From Psychroflexus tropicus DSM 15496 (GTDB lineage: Bacteria > Bacteroidota > Bacteroidia > Flavobacteriales > Flavobacteriaceae): 64,000 nt of DNA. Positions within the stretch are counted from its first letter, which is position 1. Each line of letters begins with the position of its first letter. A model generated the notes under the pieces. That model searched no databases. It worked only from the letters and a program-made list of their open reading frames with translations, and was not told where the DNA came from. This document shows positions 33,602 through 42,800 of this stretch, piece by piece. Position numbers and translations under genes: made by a program. Where the stretch lies: the NCBI RefSeq assembly GCF_000378765.1, contig NZ_KB905343.1:851218-915217 (forward strand), read 5' to 3'.

Positions 33602-33630
33602 TTCACCAAGAAGGCACAAAGTATACAGAG
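33602..33630 (+). repeat. Dispersed CACCACAGAG-type repeat, diverged copy
   Basis: TTCACCAAGAAGGCACAAAG then TATACAGAG, a degenerate member of the same family, 32 bases before the end of the ABC permease gene. Confidence 0.5.
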
Positions 33631-33661
33631 AATCAATAATTACAATTTGACTCATTACACC

Positions 33662-36187
33662 TTAGGCTTCCTTCCTAAGCACCTCAAGTGGTGAGCTTCT
33701 AAGCACGCTTTGGATGTTGCTCAGACCAATCAAAACCACTAAAAGGCTAATTCCAGGCAGGAACATACCAAAGGGAATCCAGGATGGAACAAAGGCCTGT
33801 TCAAACACAAATAAAGCCAGGCATAAACTACTCACCAGAGCCAAAACAATACCTACCAGACTTCCCAGCAGTCCCAAGAAGACATACTCCAAGGCTGATA
33901 TTTTTAAGATCTGAGTATTTTTAGCGCCGAGTGTTCGTAAAAGCACACTCTCTTTTATACGCTGGTATTTGCTGGTCCTTACCGATCCAATTAAAACGAT
34001 AATACCCGTTAGAATACTAAAAAAGGCCATGAAATTGATCACCCAGGACACTTTATTCAGAATATCTTCGATTATGCTGTAAACCTGTCTCAAATCGATT
34101 ACCGTAAGGTTAGGGAATGCAGCGACTAAATCTCTCTGTAGGTTTGCAGAGGCTTCTTCATTAGCCACAGCGGTCGTGATTACATCAAACTGCGGTGCCT
34201 TTTCCAGTACACCCGAGGGAAAAAGAATATTGAAATTAGGCTTTAAAGCGCCCCAGTCAATTTTACGTATACTTTTAACCTGAGTCTTTTTTAAAACGCC
34301 CTGAACATTAAAAACCAAGGCATCACCTACTCCCACTTTGGCATCTTCAGCAAAGTTTTCTGAGATAGAAATAGGCACTGTTTCTCCCTCTGAAAAGGTC
34401 GAAACCCACTCTCCTTTTACAACTTCTTCTGAATCTGTAAGCTGATCCCGGTAAGTGGTTCTAAATTCATGATTCAGGACCCATCCCCTGATGGTACTGG
34501 TGGTGTCTTTACGAATTGCATTTGCTGTCTTGTCATTGATTTGCTGCACACGCATGGTCACAATGGGAATATTGTCTAAAATTGGAGCTTCATTCTCAGT
34601 TAGAGTTTCAGCCACTGCATCACGCTGATCCGACTGGATATCCAGTAAGATTAAGTTGGCGTTTTGAGTCGATTGCTCCACATTGGTTTTCTCTAGTAAA
34701 ATATCTTTCGTAAAATATAGAGTACTGATAAGGAAAGTCCCCAGGCCTATGGTCACGACTAAAACCACCGTTTGATTGTTAGGACGAAATAAATTAAGTA
34801 AACTTTGACGCGTGGTGTATCCAAAGCCCTTAGGGAAATAGTTCCGAATAAGATTCATCACTCCGATTGCAATTCCTGCCAAAATGGAAAAGGTAACCAA
34901 AGTACCACCTATAAAACCTAAAGCATATAAGGCATCGTCCAACAGCCAGAATGAAAAGAAATACAGAAAAACAAGAATGGTACTAAAGACTAATATTCGA
35001 GCCTTTTGAGGCTGAGGCAGCTTATTTTCAGTAACTCTTAAAACTTCCAAAGGGGAAACGTACCAGGTGCTTAATAAGGGTAATAAAGCAAATAACACCG
35101 ACATCAATACCCCTAAAATAACTCCCATCAGGATGGGTGCAAAGGCTATTGAAATTTCTACGTCGAAGGGCAAAAATTCTTGCAAAATAATAGGGAAAAG
35201 CTTCTGAAGCCCGACCCCAATTATAGAACCAATAAGCCCCCCGATAAAGCCAATGCCAGCGATTTGCAGGAGAAAAATGATAAAGCTCTGTCGTCGAGAG
35301 GCGCCCATGCATTTTAAAACGGCAATGGACTTCAATTTTTCTTTGATGTAAATATGTACGGAGCTAGCAATCCCAATACAACCCAATAATAAAGCAATAA
35401 AAGCAGCTAAATTCAGGAAATTACCTACATTTTCATAGCGTCGACCCAAACGCTGGCTGGTGCTGGTGTGCGTGTCCAAGTCGGCTTCTTCCGCATCCAG
35501 CTGCGGATCTATTTGGTCTTCAAAGGCTTCTAAATCCAGACTGTCTGAAACTTTAAAGAAATATTGATATTCTTTTCGGCTTCCAAATTGAATTAATTCG
35601 GTCTGATCAATAAGATTTCTGGGCATGAGCACTGGTGGAGCTACTGATGTTGAAATCGCTGTACTACCGGGTATAGCTTTTAAAGCACCTGCAATGGGAA
35701 GTGTCAACTCCCCTATCTTAATCGAATCTCCTGGCTGAATGTCAAATTGAAGCATCAGTGTGGCATCAACCAGCGCTCCTCCTTGCTTCTGATAGACTTC
35801 TGCAGCCGATTTCGGTTCAGTGTCGATACTTCCATAAAATGGAAACTCTCCTTCCAGACCTCTTACCTTAACTAATTTGGTGTTACCGTTTTTAGGGAAG
35901 GCTACCATCGACACAAAATTTACTTCTGAAGCTTGAGGTTGAAGAGAATCAATAATTTCCTGTGCGCGTTCGTTGGGCAGATCGTCACTATCAATAATAT
36001 AATCGGCACCCATCAAGGCTTTGGATTGTTTCTGAATATTATCCTTGAGATTGGTTCCAAAAAGCTGAATAGATACCACCGCAGCGATACCTAAAACGAT
36101 GGAAGCCATAAATAAAAAAAGTCTTACGCGGCTGGCTCTGGCATCACGCCAGGCCATTTTGAACAACCATTTCGTCGTCTGTTTCAT
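33662..36187 (-). CDS. YbbP-like ABC transporter permease (FtsX/MacB family)
   Basis: 841 residues with the YbbP/MacB double layout: TM1 (about 22-45), a large periplasmic domain, a first FtsX block (about 255-400), a middle helical bundle (about 395-490), a second periplasmic domain, and a last FtsX block (about 715-835). Two FtsX repeats place it with YbbP rather than single-block MacB. It acts with the YbbA-type ATPase encoded 13 bases upstream, moving or extracting lipophilic or lipoprotein substrates rather than classical export. The tesA-type esterase gene is divergent from the pair. Confidence 0.92.
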   Translation of the reverse strand: MKQTTKWLFKMAWRDARASRVRLFLFMASIVLGIAAVVSIQLFGTNLKDNIQKQSKALMGADYIIDSDDLPNERAQEIIDSLQPQASEVNFVSMVAFPKNGNTKLVKVRGLEGEFPFYGSIDTEPKSAAEVYQKQGGALVDATLMLQFDIQPGDSIKIGELTLPIAGALKAIPGSTAISTSVAPPVLMPRNLIDQTELIQFGSRKEYQYFFKVSDSLDLEAFEDQIDPQLDAEEADLDTHTSTSQRLGRRYENVGNFLNLAAFIALLLGCIGIASSVHIYIKEKLKSIAVLKCMGASRRQSFIIFLLQIAGIGFIGGLIGSIIGVGLQKLFPIILQEFLPFDVEISIAFAPILMGVILGVLMSVLFALLPLLSTWYVSPLEVLRVTENKLPQPQKARILVFSTILVFLYFFSFWLLDDALYALGFIGGTLVTFSILAGIAIGVMNLIRNYFPKGFGYTTRQSLLNLFRPNNQTVVLVVTIGLGTFLISTLYFTKDILLEKTNVEQSTQNANLILLDIQSDQRDAVAETLTENEAPILDNIPIVTMRVQQINDKTANAIRKDTTSTIRGWVLNHEFRTTYRDQLTDSEEVVKGEWVSTFSEGETVPISISENFAEDAKVGVGDALVFNVQGVLKKTQVKSIRKIDWGALKPNFNILFPSGVLEKAPQFDVITTAVANEEASANLQRDLVAAFPNLTVIDLRQVYSIIEDILNKVSWVINFMAFFSILTGIIVLIGSVRTSKYQRIKESVLLRTLGAKNTQILKISALEYVFLGLLGSLVGIVLALVSSLCLALFVFEQAFVPSWIPFGMFLPGISLLVVLIGLSNIQSVLRSSPLEVLRKEA

Positions 36188-36200
36188 AAAATTCTCTGGC

Positions 36201-36890
36201 TTAATGAGCGATTGAAGATTCCTCAGTTAAAATTTGTCCGCCTTTAAGACGAAGAATATGCTGAGTTTTTCTGGCGAGTTCCAAATCATGAGAAATAATG
36301 ACTAGGGTTGTCCCCGCTTCTCTATTCAATTCAAATAAGAGCTCGATGACTTTATTGCCTGTCTCTTCATCTAAATTTCCCGTAGGCTCATCAGCAAATA
36401 AAATGGAAGGCGCATTGGAAAATGCACGAGCTAAAGCGACACGCTGTTGCTCTCCACCAGACAATTGTGAAGGATAATGATCCAGGCGGCTTCCTAAGCC
36501 TACTTTTTCCAAAAGAGCTTTACTTTTTGCTTCGGCTTGCGGATTGCCTTGAAGCTCCAGAGGCACACTTACGTTTTCTAAGGCGCTCAGAGTTGGTAAA
36601 AGTTGAAAGTTCTGAAAGATAAACCCTACTTCTTTATTTCTAAGTTGAGCACGCTGATCTTCATTGAGATCTGATAGATTTTGACCGCATAATTCTACCT
36701 GACCAGCACTGGGCTGATCGAGTCCGGCACAAAGTCCGAGTAAAGTCGTTTTTCCGCTACCTGAGGGACCTATGATAGAAAAGGTTTCTCCCTTCTGAAT
36801 TTCAAAATTGATATTTTTTAAAACTGTTAATTCTTTGCTTCCACTGTTATAGGTCTTTTCCAGACCAGTAATCTTTAATATATTGGGCAT
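36201..36890 (-). CDS. YbbA-like ABC transporter ATPase
   Basis: 229 residues. Walker A is GPSGSGKTT (about 40-48), the Q-loop follows, the signature is LSGGEQQRVALARA, and Walker B reads ILFADEPTGNLD, with an H-loop ISHD. It is the MacB/LolD/YbbA subfamily. Its stop lies 13 bases before the permease start, and only 25 bases separate its start from the divergent esterase gene. The YbbA-YbbP-TesA trio is a conserved neighbourhood in many bacteria, so a shared role in processing of acylated or lipid substrates is likely. Confidence 0.94.
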   Translation of the reverse strand: MPNILKITGLEKTYNSGSKELTVLKNINFEIQKGETFSIIGPSGSGKTTLLGLCAGLDQPSAGQVELCGQNLSDLNEDQRAQLRNKEVGFIFQNFQLLPTLSALENVSVPLELQGNPQAEAKSKALLEKVGLGSRLDHYPSQLSGGEQQRVALARAFSNAPSILFADEPTGNLDEETGNKVIELLFELNREAGTTLVIISHDLELARKTQHILRLKGGQILTEESSIAH

Positions 36891-36915
36891 TGTTTTCTCA
36901 ATTTAAACTTAACTT

Positions 36916-37665
36916 ATGCTAAAGTTTCAAAGTAATCAATCCTTCTCAATCTCAAAAGCTTACACCTCGAAGAGCCTCATAAAGTTTTGTTATTTTACAT
37001 GTTGTTTGCTGCTCTTGTCTTGCGGTGAATCTAAAAATGAAAAACCTAAGTCTTCAGAACCTATAAATAACCAAAAGGAATCCAACACTGAAGAATCTAA
37101 AGAAGATACCAAAACCATTTTATGTTTTGGAGACAGCATTACTGCTGGCTATGGACTGGAAGACACTAAAGATGCCTATCCGAATTTACTACAGCAAAAG
37201 ATAGATTCGCTTGGACTCAATTACACAGTGATCAATTCAGGATTGAGCGGAGAAACAACTGCCGGTGGAAAAAGCAGAATTTCATGGGTCCTCAACCAGG
37301 AAGTGGATATTTTTCTTTTAGAATTAGGGGCTAATGATGGACTACGCGGAGTTGCCATAAGCGAAACCCGATCGAATTTACAATCCATAATCGATAAGGT
37401 GCAAACTAAAAGCCCTTCGACGCAAATCATATTAGCTGGGATGCAGCTGCCACCCAATATGGGGCAGGATTATACAAGTGACTTTAAGCAGGTCTTTTCT
37501 GAATTAGCTTCAAAAAATAACATTGAATTTATCCCATTTATCTTGAAAGACGTTGGTGGTATTGAAGAATTAAATCAAAATGATGGCATACATCCTAACG
37601 TTGAAGGACATCAGATTGTCGCTGAAAATGTCTGGGACGTCCTCAAACCAATGATTACGAAGTAA
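36916..37665 (+). CDS. TesA-like SGNH-hydrolase lipoprotein (arylesterase/thioesterase)
   Basis: 249 residues. An unusually long N-region (about 25 residues) precedes a hydrophobic segment with the lipobox LLLSC (Cys near 41); a later start is possible. The GDSL/SGNH blocks are FGDSITAGYG with the nucleophile Ser, Gly in SGLSGETTAGG, Asn in GANDGLRG and DGIHPN with the catalytic Asp and His. It hydrolyses acyl esters or thioesters in the periplasm. It is divergent from the YbbA/YbbP transporter genes and ends 2 bases from the convergent ABC exporter gene. Confidence 0.9.
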   Translation: MLKFQSNQSFSISKAYTSKSLIKFCYFTCCLLLLSCGESKNEKPKSSEPINNQKESNTEESKEDTKTILCFGDSITAGYGLEDTKDAYPNLLQQKIDSLGLNYTVINSGLSGETTAGGKSRISWVLNQEVDIFLLELGANDGLRGVAISETRSNLQSIIDKVQTKSPSTQIILAGMQLPPNMGQDYTSDFKQVFSELASKNNIEFIPFILKDVGGIEELNQNDGIHPNVEGHQIVAENVWDVLKPMITK

Positions 37666-37667
37666 TA

Positions 37668-39476
37668 TTATCTATAGCCTTCAGCTTGCAACTCATACAA
37701 TTCTGCATACAACTGAGGAGAAGCTAATAATTCCTCGTGGGTTCCGATTTCTAGAATTTCACCACCCTGTAAGACCAAAATACGATCGGCCATCCTAACG
37801 GTGGAAAAGCGGTGTGAAATAATGATGCTGGTGCGATCCTCGGTAAGAGCGATGAATCGCTGAAAGACTTCAGACTCCGCTCTGGCGTCTAAGGCTGAGG
37901 TAGGCTCGTCTAAAATAATGATAGGCGCATCAGACATATAAGCTCTGGCGAGTGCTATTTTTTGCCACTGTCCTCCAGAGAGCTCTGCTCCTTTTCTAAA
38001 CCGTCGACCTAGACCCTGCTCATAGCCTTCAGGTAAACGCTCTATGACGTCATTAGCAAGACTTTGTACCGCTGCATTTTTAATTTTATCCAGATTTTGT
38101 TCTTCTTCAATATTTCCAACGGCAATGTTGATTTTAGCAGTGAGGTAATACTTCACAAAATCCTGAAAAATAGCACCAAGCATTTTTTGATAGTCTTGTT
38201 TCCTATACTTATGAACAGGAACACCATCCATTAAAATTTCACCGCTAGTAGGTTCATACAATCTGAGTAAAAGCTTAATCAGTGTAGTTTTACCTGCTCC
38301 GTTTTCCCCTACTAAAGCTAACTTTTCTCCTTTAATCAATTCGAAAGAAATGTTATTCAGTACGTTTTTCTCTGACTGTGGATAGCGAAAGCTTACATTT
38401 TTAAATACAATACTTTGCTTGAATTCTTGAGGCGCTTCAAGATACTGCTCCGGATGATCACCACTGAAATCCATATCAATAAATTCAAAGTAATCCTGAA
38501 GATACATCGCACTTTGCGTGATGTTGGAGAATCTTGAAAAAACGGTTTGCAACTGTCCCCGAAGTCGACTAAAAGATCCAGCAAGAAACGTAAGATCCCC
38601 TATAGTTACTAATCCTGCAACGGCTTTAAGAACGATAAAGACGTAAGCACCATAATAAGCCAAATCGCCAAAAATGTGAAAGGTGCCGCCCCACAAACTT
38701 TTATTTATCGATAGACGCTTATTGGCCTTGTAATATTTATCAGAAATGCGCTTAAAAGTGTTGCTTATAAAATCAGCCAGACCAAACAACTTAATTTCTT
38801 TAGCGGTTATGTCACTTGCGCCAATCATTCGCATATAATCCAATTCCCGACGCTCCGGCGTCCAGCTTTTTTGCAATGAATAGGTCGACTGACTGTATTT
38901 CAGCTCATTGATAAAGGAGGGAATGATAGAAATCACCAACAGAACAATCAATATCGGGTAAAAATATATCAATCCTGAGATCAGAGAAATAATAGTGATA
39001 ATGTCCTGAATCTGAGACAAGACATTAGACATCAAGGAAACTCGACTGGTGGTTTGTTGACGAGCACGTTCCAGTTTATCGTAAAACTCAGAGTCTTCTA
39101 AGCTGGCTAATTCCACTTTAGCTGTTTTTTGAATCAATTCTATAGACGATGCATTAGAATATAAATCGCCAAGAAGTCCATCGGTTAGACCGATTAACCT
39201 GTTGAATACATCACTGAGTATGGCCAATCCTAATTCAATACCGATAAGCCAGTATAGACGAGTTAGATCTTTAGTCTCCAAATCGACCTGGAAAATCACT
39301 TCATCGATGATTTCCTTCCCTACCCATAACAAGGCAATAGGGATCAAAGATTTTAAAAGTCTCAGTAGCACATTGGCAATAAATAGTCCAGGATGCGTAT
39401 GATAAACTTTAGATAAAAAGCGTGGAACATATTTTAAAGAAGAGAAACTTGCTTTTTTCTCGCGAGGTCGAGCCAT
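37668..39476 (-). CDS. MsbA-like ABC exporter (fused permease-ATPase)
   Basis: 602 residues: six membrane helices (about 25-320), then a complete nucleotide-binding domain with Walker A GENGAGKTT, signature LSGGQWQKIALARA, Walker B PIIILDEPTSALD and switch His (ISHRFST). The fused half-transporter would work as a homodimer, exporting lipids, peptides or drugs. The signature continues with Trp (GGQWQK) rather than the commoner GGQ-Q/R, a variant frequent in this subgroup. A -7-like TATCTTTG is at 39496-39503 (minus strand). Substrate unknown. Confidence 0.9.
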   Translation of the reverse strand: MARPREKKASFSSLKYVPRFLSKVYHTHPGLFIANVLLRLLKSLIPIALLWVGKEIIDEVIFQVDLETKDLTRLYWLIGIELGLAILSDVFNRLIGLTDGLLGDLYSNASSIELIQKTAKVELASLEDSEFYDKLERARQQTTSRVSLMSNVLSQIQDIITIISLISGLIYFYPILIVLLVISIIPSFINELKYSQSTYSLQKSWTPERRELDYMRMIGASDITAKEIKLFGLADFISNTFKRISDKYYKANKRLSINKSLWGGTFHIFGDLAYYGAYVFIVLKAVAGLVTIGDLTFLAGSFSRLRGQLQTVFSRFSNITQSAMYLQDYFEFIDMDFSGDHPEQYLEAPQEFKQSIVFKNVSFRYPQSEKNVLNNISFELIKGEKLALVGENGAGKTTLIKLLLRLYEPTSGEILMDGVPVHKYRKQDYQKMLGAIFQDFVKYYLTAKINIAVGNIEEEQNLDKIKNAAVQSLANDVIERLPEGYEQGLGRRFRKGAELSGGQWQKIALARAYMSDAPIIILDEPTSALDARAESEVFQRFIALTEDRTSIIISHRFSTVRMADRILVLQGGEILEIGTHEELLASPQLYAELYELQAEGYR

Positions 39477-39550
39477 ATACTAAATGAATTGAATACAAAG
39501 ATAAGGGAATAGTTTGGAGGTAGTCTTCGGTTAACAGTTATGAATTTTCT

Positions 39551-39589
39551 GTAGTCGTGTAGTCGTGTAGTCGTGTAGTCGTGTAGTCG
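39551..39589 (+). repeat. Tandem repeat of the octamer GTAGTCGT
   Basis: Five consecutive copies, the last missing one base. It lies in the 236-base gap between the ABC exporter start and the end of the DbpA-like gene; the rest of that gap is AT-rich with no gene visible. Repeat number could vary by slippage. Confidence 0.9.
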
Positions 39590-39712
39590 AAAAATAAATA
39601 ATATCGACGCAATAGCTTTAATTAATAATTATGAATTTAAAATTAAGATCATTAAAGAGTCTTTAACCATTTTACTTTTTGACTCTTAATAATAAAAGTT
39701 CAGAAATACTTA

Positions 39713-41029
39713 TCATTCTAATACTCTGATACGTACTTTTTTAGTCTTTAATCTGGAGTTGTTTAAATCAGCGACTAAGGCTTCGGCTAAACTTGAAGGT
39801 ACAGCCACGAAGGCACAGTCTGGTTTCAGTTCAATCCTTCCAAGCTGATCTTTATTGAGTTTTCCCTGTTTAAAAAATAAGCCAGCGATGTCTCCCTTAG
39901 AAATTTTATCTCGTCTTCCTCCTGAAATGAACAAGGTTTTCCAATACCTGGGTTTAAGGGATGCTTTTGTGGAGATGTTAGCCTCTTGAGCTCCTTTTAT
40001 AAAGTCTGGTAGGGATTGACCTTTACTTTGAAGCAGATAGGCTGTTCCCTTAGCATTCACTCGCGCAGTTCTCCCATTTCTATGGATAAATTCTTCTTCG
40101 TGAATCGGCAATTCGTAATGAATGATAAATTGCAGCTCTGGGATGTCGATTCCTCTTGCAGCAAGATCGGTAGCTACCAAAAGTTGTGAACTGCCATTTC
40201 TGAATTTGATCAAAGCCTGCTCTCTATCTTTTTGCTCCATCGTCCCAAAAAAACAGAAATGACTGATCTCATGATGACTCAAATAATCACTCACCTCTTG
40301 TATACTGTTTCTTAGATTACAAAACACAATGCCTTGCTGGTTTCCTAGATGCTGAATGAGCTCCACCAGTGTATCCAATTTATTTGGAGAAGGAGAACTC
40401 ACCGTTTTGAGGCTTAGCTTGGGGTTTAGCTTTTGATCCAGGTAATTAACAATCGTAGGTTGAGCTAATCCAACAAATCCTGGGATTTTTACACTCTGAG
40501 TCGCAGAGGTTAGTATACGTTTCTCGAGATTGGGAAGCTGATCTAAAATTGATTTCATATCCTCTTCAAAACCGACTTCCAGTGACTTATCAAACTCATC
40601 CAAAATAAGCGTTTTGATACTTGCTTTTGAGAATCGTTCAAGGTTAAAGTGATCTAAAATTCGACCTGGAGTACCAATCAGAATAGCTGGGTTATGCTTA
40701 ATTTCAATTTTATCCTTAGATACAGGCCGTCCTCCATACACGGCATTGACTTTATAGCCTGAACCCATCGAACGAATTACCTGCTCAATTTGAATAGCCA
40801 GTTCTCTGGAAGGTACTAATATAAGGGCTTGAACCTCTTCAGATTCAGGATTCAACATATCTAGTAAGGGCAACGAAAAAGCCAGCGTTTTTCCTGTTCC
40901 CGTGGGAGATAACAATAAAGTATTATCATGTTGTTCAATCAGAGGAATCGCTTCTTCCTGCATTGGATTAAGCAGCTGAATATTCAGCTTTTGCAAAATC
41001 TCTTCCTGTGATTTTATTGGATTGGCCAT
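39713..41029 (-). CDS. DbpA-like DEAD-box RNA helicase (motif II is DEFD)
   Basis: 438 residues. The Q motif (QEEAIPLIEQH), Walker A SPTGTGKT, PSRELA, TPGR, motif II LDEFDKS and SAT are in the N-half; HRNGRTAR is in the C-half. Motif II is Asp-Glu-Phe-Asp rather than DEAD. The C-terminal about 75 residues (LFISGGRRDKISKGDIAGLF) are the DbpA RNA-recognition domain that binds a 23S rRNA hairpin. Its role would be large-subunit ribosome assembly in the cytosol. The gene stands alone. Confidence 0.91.
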   Translation of the reverse strand: MANPIKSQEEILQKLNIQLLNPMQEEAIPLIEQHDNTLLLSPTGTGKTLAFSLPLLDMLNPESEEVQALILVPSRELAIQIEQVIRSMGSGYKVNAVYGGRPVSKDKIEIKHNPAILIGTPGRILDHFNLERFSKASIKTLILDEFDKSLEVGFEEDMKSILDQLPNLEKRILTSATQSVKIPGFVGLAQPTIVNYLDQKLNPKLSLKTVSSPSPNKLDTLVELIQHLGNQQGIVFCNLRNSIQEVSDYLSHHEISHFCFFGTMEQKDREQALIKFRNGSSQLLVATDLAARGIDIPELQFIIHYELPIHEEEFIHRNGRTARVNAKGTAYLLQSKGQSLPDFIKGAQEANISTKASLKPRYWKTLFISGGRRDKISKGDIAGLFFKQGKLNKDQLGRIELKPDCAFVAVPSSLAEALVADLNNSRLKTKKVRIRVLE

Positions 41030-41178
41030 AGGGCGTTACATTATAAATTATGAATTGATAGGTTAACCCTAAGCTAGCTCAAACCGAAAGAGCTGTTATC
41101 AGTTATCGGTTTTTATTATCCGACAAGTTCACTATTCACTAAAAACTAATTACCAGTCACTAGTCGCTAATGTCTATT

Positions 41179-42273
41179 CTAAACATTAAACCTAAAATTC
41201 ATGATGTCACCATCCTGCACGATATATTCTTTACCTTCTACATTGAGTTTCCCTGCATCACGGACTTTAGCTTCACTGCCGTAGCTTACAAAATCATCGT
41301 ATTTTATAACTTCTGCACGAATAAATCCGCGCTCAAAATCGGTGTGAATCACACCAGCTGCCTGAGGAGCCGTTGCTCCCACTTTTACAGTCCAGGCCCT
41401 TACTTCTTTTTTCCCAGCCGTAAAATAAGTCTGCTGATTCAGCAATCGATAAGCCGAACGAATTAATTTTCCGGCACCTGGTTCTTCTAGACCAATATCC
41501 TCTAAAAACATTTGTCGTTCCTCATAATCGTCTAATTCTGCAATATCTGCTTCAATGCCAACTGCCAATACCAATACTTCTGCATTTTCATCCTTTACCG
41601 CTTCTCTTACGCGATCTACATGCGTATTTCCCTTTACAGCAGAGCCTTCATCCACGTTACAGACGTACATCACTGGTTTATCGGTGATAAATTGCATAGG
41701 CTTAACAAAATCTGCCCGATCTTCGTCAGAAAATGTTAACGCACGAACAGAAGTTCCACTTTCTAAACCAGTTTTCAAAGTTTCCAGTACGCTCATTTCA
41801 CGCTGTGCCTCTTTATTTCCGGTTTTAGCTGCTCGCTTGGTTTTTTCCATCTTCTTCTCTACCGATTCCAAATCTTTCAATTGCAATTCGATATCTATGG
41901 TTTCCTTATCCCGAATCGGGTCGATGTTTCCATCCACGTGCACCACATTATCGTCATCAAAACATCGCAATACGTGTAAAATCGCATCGGTTTCTCTTAT
42001 GTTTCCAAGGAATTGATTACCCAGTCCTTCTCCTTTACTAGCCCCTTTTACAAGACCGGCAATATCTACAATCTCCACAGTTGCAGGGACTACACGCTCT
42101 GGATTCACCAAAGATTCCAGCTTTTCCAATCGTGGATCTGGGACGTTCACCACCCCGATGTTGGGCTCTATCGTACAAAACGGAAAATTGGCGCTCTGCG
42201 CTTTTGCATTGGAGAGCGAGTTAAATAAAGTCGATTTTCCTACGTTGGGTAAGCCTACAATTCCTGCTTTCAT
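41179..42273 (-). CDS. ychF: YchF/OLA1 redox-regulated P-loop NTPase
   Basis: 364 residues, the full family length. G1 is GLPNVGKST (7-15); the G3 DIAGLVKGASKGEGLGN is standard. The base-specificity motif is Asn-Val-Asp-Glu (VCNVDEGS) instead of NKxD, typical of YchF, which prefers ATP. The C-terminal TGS-like domain closes with the characteristic EYIVQDGDIMNFRFNV. It is a ribosome-associated stress and translation factor. A -7 element TAACTTTG is on the minus strand at 42303-42310. This is a highly conserved housekeeping gene. Confidence 0.97.
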   Translation of the reverse strand: MKAGIVGLPNVGKSTLFNSLSNAKAQSANFPFCTIEPNIGVVNVPDPRLEKLESLVNPERVVPATVEIVDIAGLVKGASKGEGLGNQFLGNIRETDAILHVLRCFDDDNVVHVDGNIDPIRDKETIDIELQLKDLESVEKKMEKTKRAAKTGNKEAQREMSVLETLKTGLESGTSVRALTFSDEDRADFVKPMQFITDKPVMYVCNVDEGSAVKGNTHVDRVREAVKDENAEVLVLAVGIEADIAELDDYEERQMFLEDIGLEEPGAGKLIRSAYRLLNQQTYFTAGKKEVRAWTVKVGATAPQAAGVIHTDFERGFIRAEVIKYDDFVSYGSEAKVRDAGKLNVEGKEYIVQDGDIMNFRFNV

Positions 42274-42527
42274 ATTGAGTAATCTTCAAATTTTAAAAGC
42301 TGCAAAGTTACAGTTTTTTGAACAGATTACCTCTTCTTTATCAGAGTGTAATTATGTAGAGTTTTTTATTCGGATTTTGATGTCGTAAGGCTTTAAGAGT
42401 TTTACCTGTTAGCTTAAACTTTCCCGTTTATCTTTTCACTCGTCTGGGGTGTTCAGTTTCCACTGAAGGACTTGTAGCAAATTAGTCCTTTCTTCTCAGA
42501 ATTTTTAAACCTTGGTAATTCGATGTA

Positions 42528-42553
42528 TATTTGGTGTAATTTTGCACCAAATA
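42528..42553 (+). promoter_or_regulatory. parDE promoter inside an inverted repeat (operator)
   Basis: Arms TATTTGGTG (42528-42536) and CACCAAATA (42545-42553) are perfect complements, and the 8-base loop is TAATTTTG, a match to the -7 box TAnnTTTG. A TTGG (42512-42515) lies 21 bases upstream as -33. ParD-type antitoxins bind such repeats to repress their own operon. Confidence 0.65.
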
Positions 42554-42560
42554 ATTAATC

Positions 42561-42800
42561 ATGAGCAGACAAAGTATTTCATTGACAGAACCAAATGACG
42601 ACTGGTTAAAAGATCAGGTAAAGAGTAATGAGTACTCGAGTAAGAGTGAGCTCATCAATGATTTGATTCGCCAGGCTAGACACCAGCAAGTTCAAATCGA
42701 CTGGATTCGCGCTAAGCTCGAAAAGGCTGAAAGTAGTGGATTCACCAATAAGTCGAAAGCAGAAATATTAGCAGAATCCAAGTCTTTACTTAATGGCTAA
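42561..42800 (+). CDS. parD: ParD-family antitoxin
   Basis: 79 residues. The N-terminal ribbon-helix-helix (QSISLTEPNDDWLKDQVKS, then YSSKSELINDLIRQA) binds DNA. The C-terminal half (about 45-79) is the helical toxin-binding part with a charged stretch (KAESSGFTNKSKAEILAES). It neutralises the downstream ParE-type toxin and represses the operon through the inverted repeat 8 bases before its start codon. The ATG is well placed, about 16 bases after the -7 element. The 3' end overlaps the toxin gene by 8 bases. Confidence 0.9.
   Translation: MSRQSISLTEPNDDWLKDQVKSNEYSSKSELINDLIRQARHQQVQIDWIRAKLEKAESSGFTNKSKAEILAESKSLLNG

Noticed and set aside
39551-39589. CRISPR array
   Set aside because: The units are only 8 bases with no spacers and there are no cas genes, so it is a simple tandem repeat.
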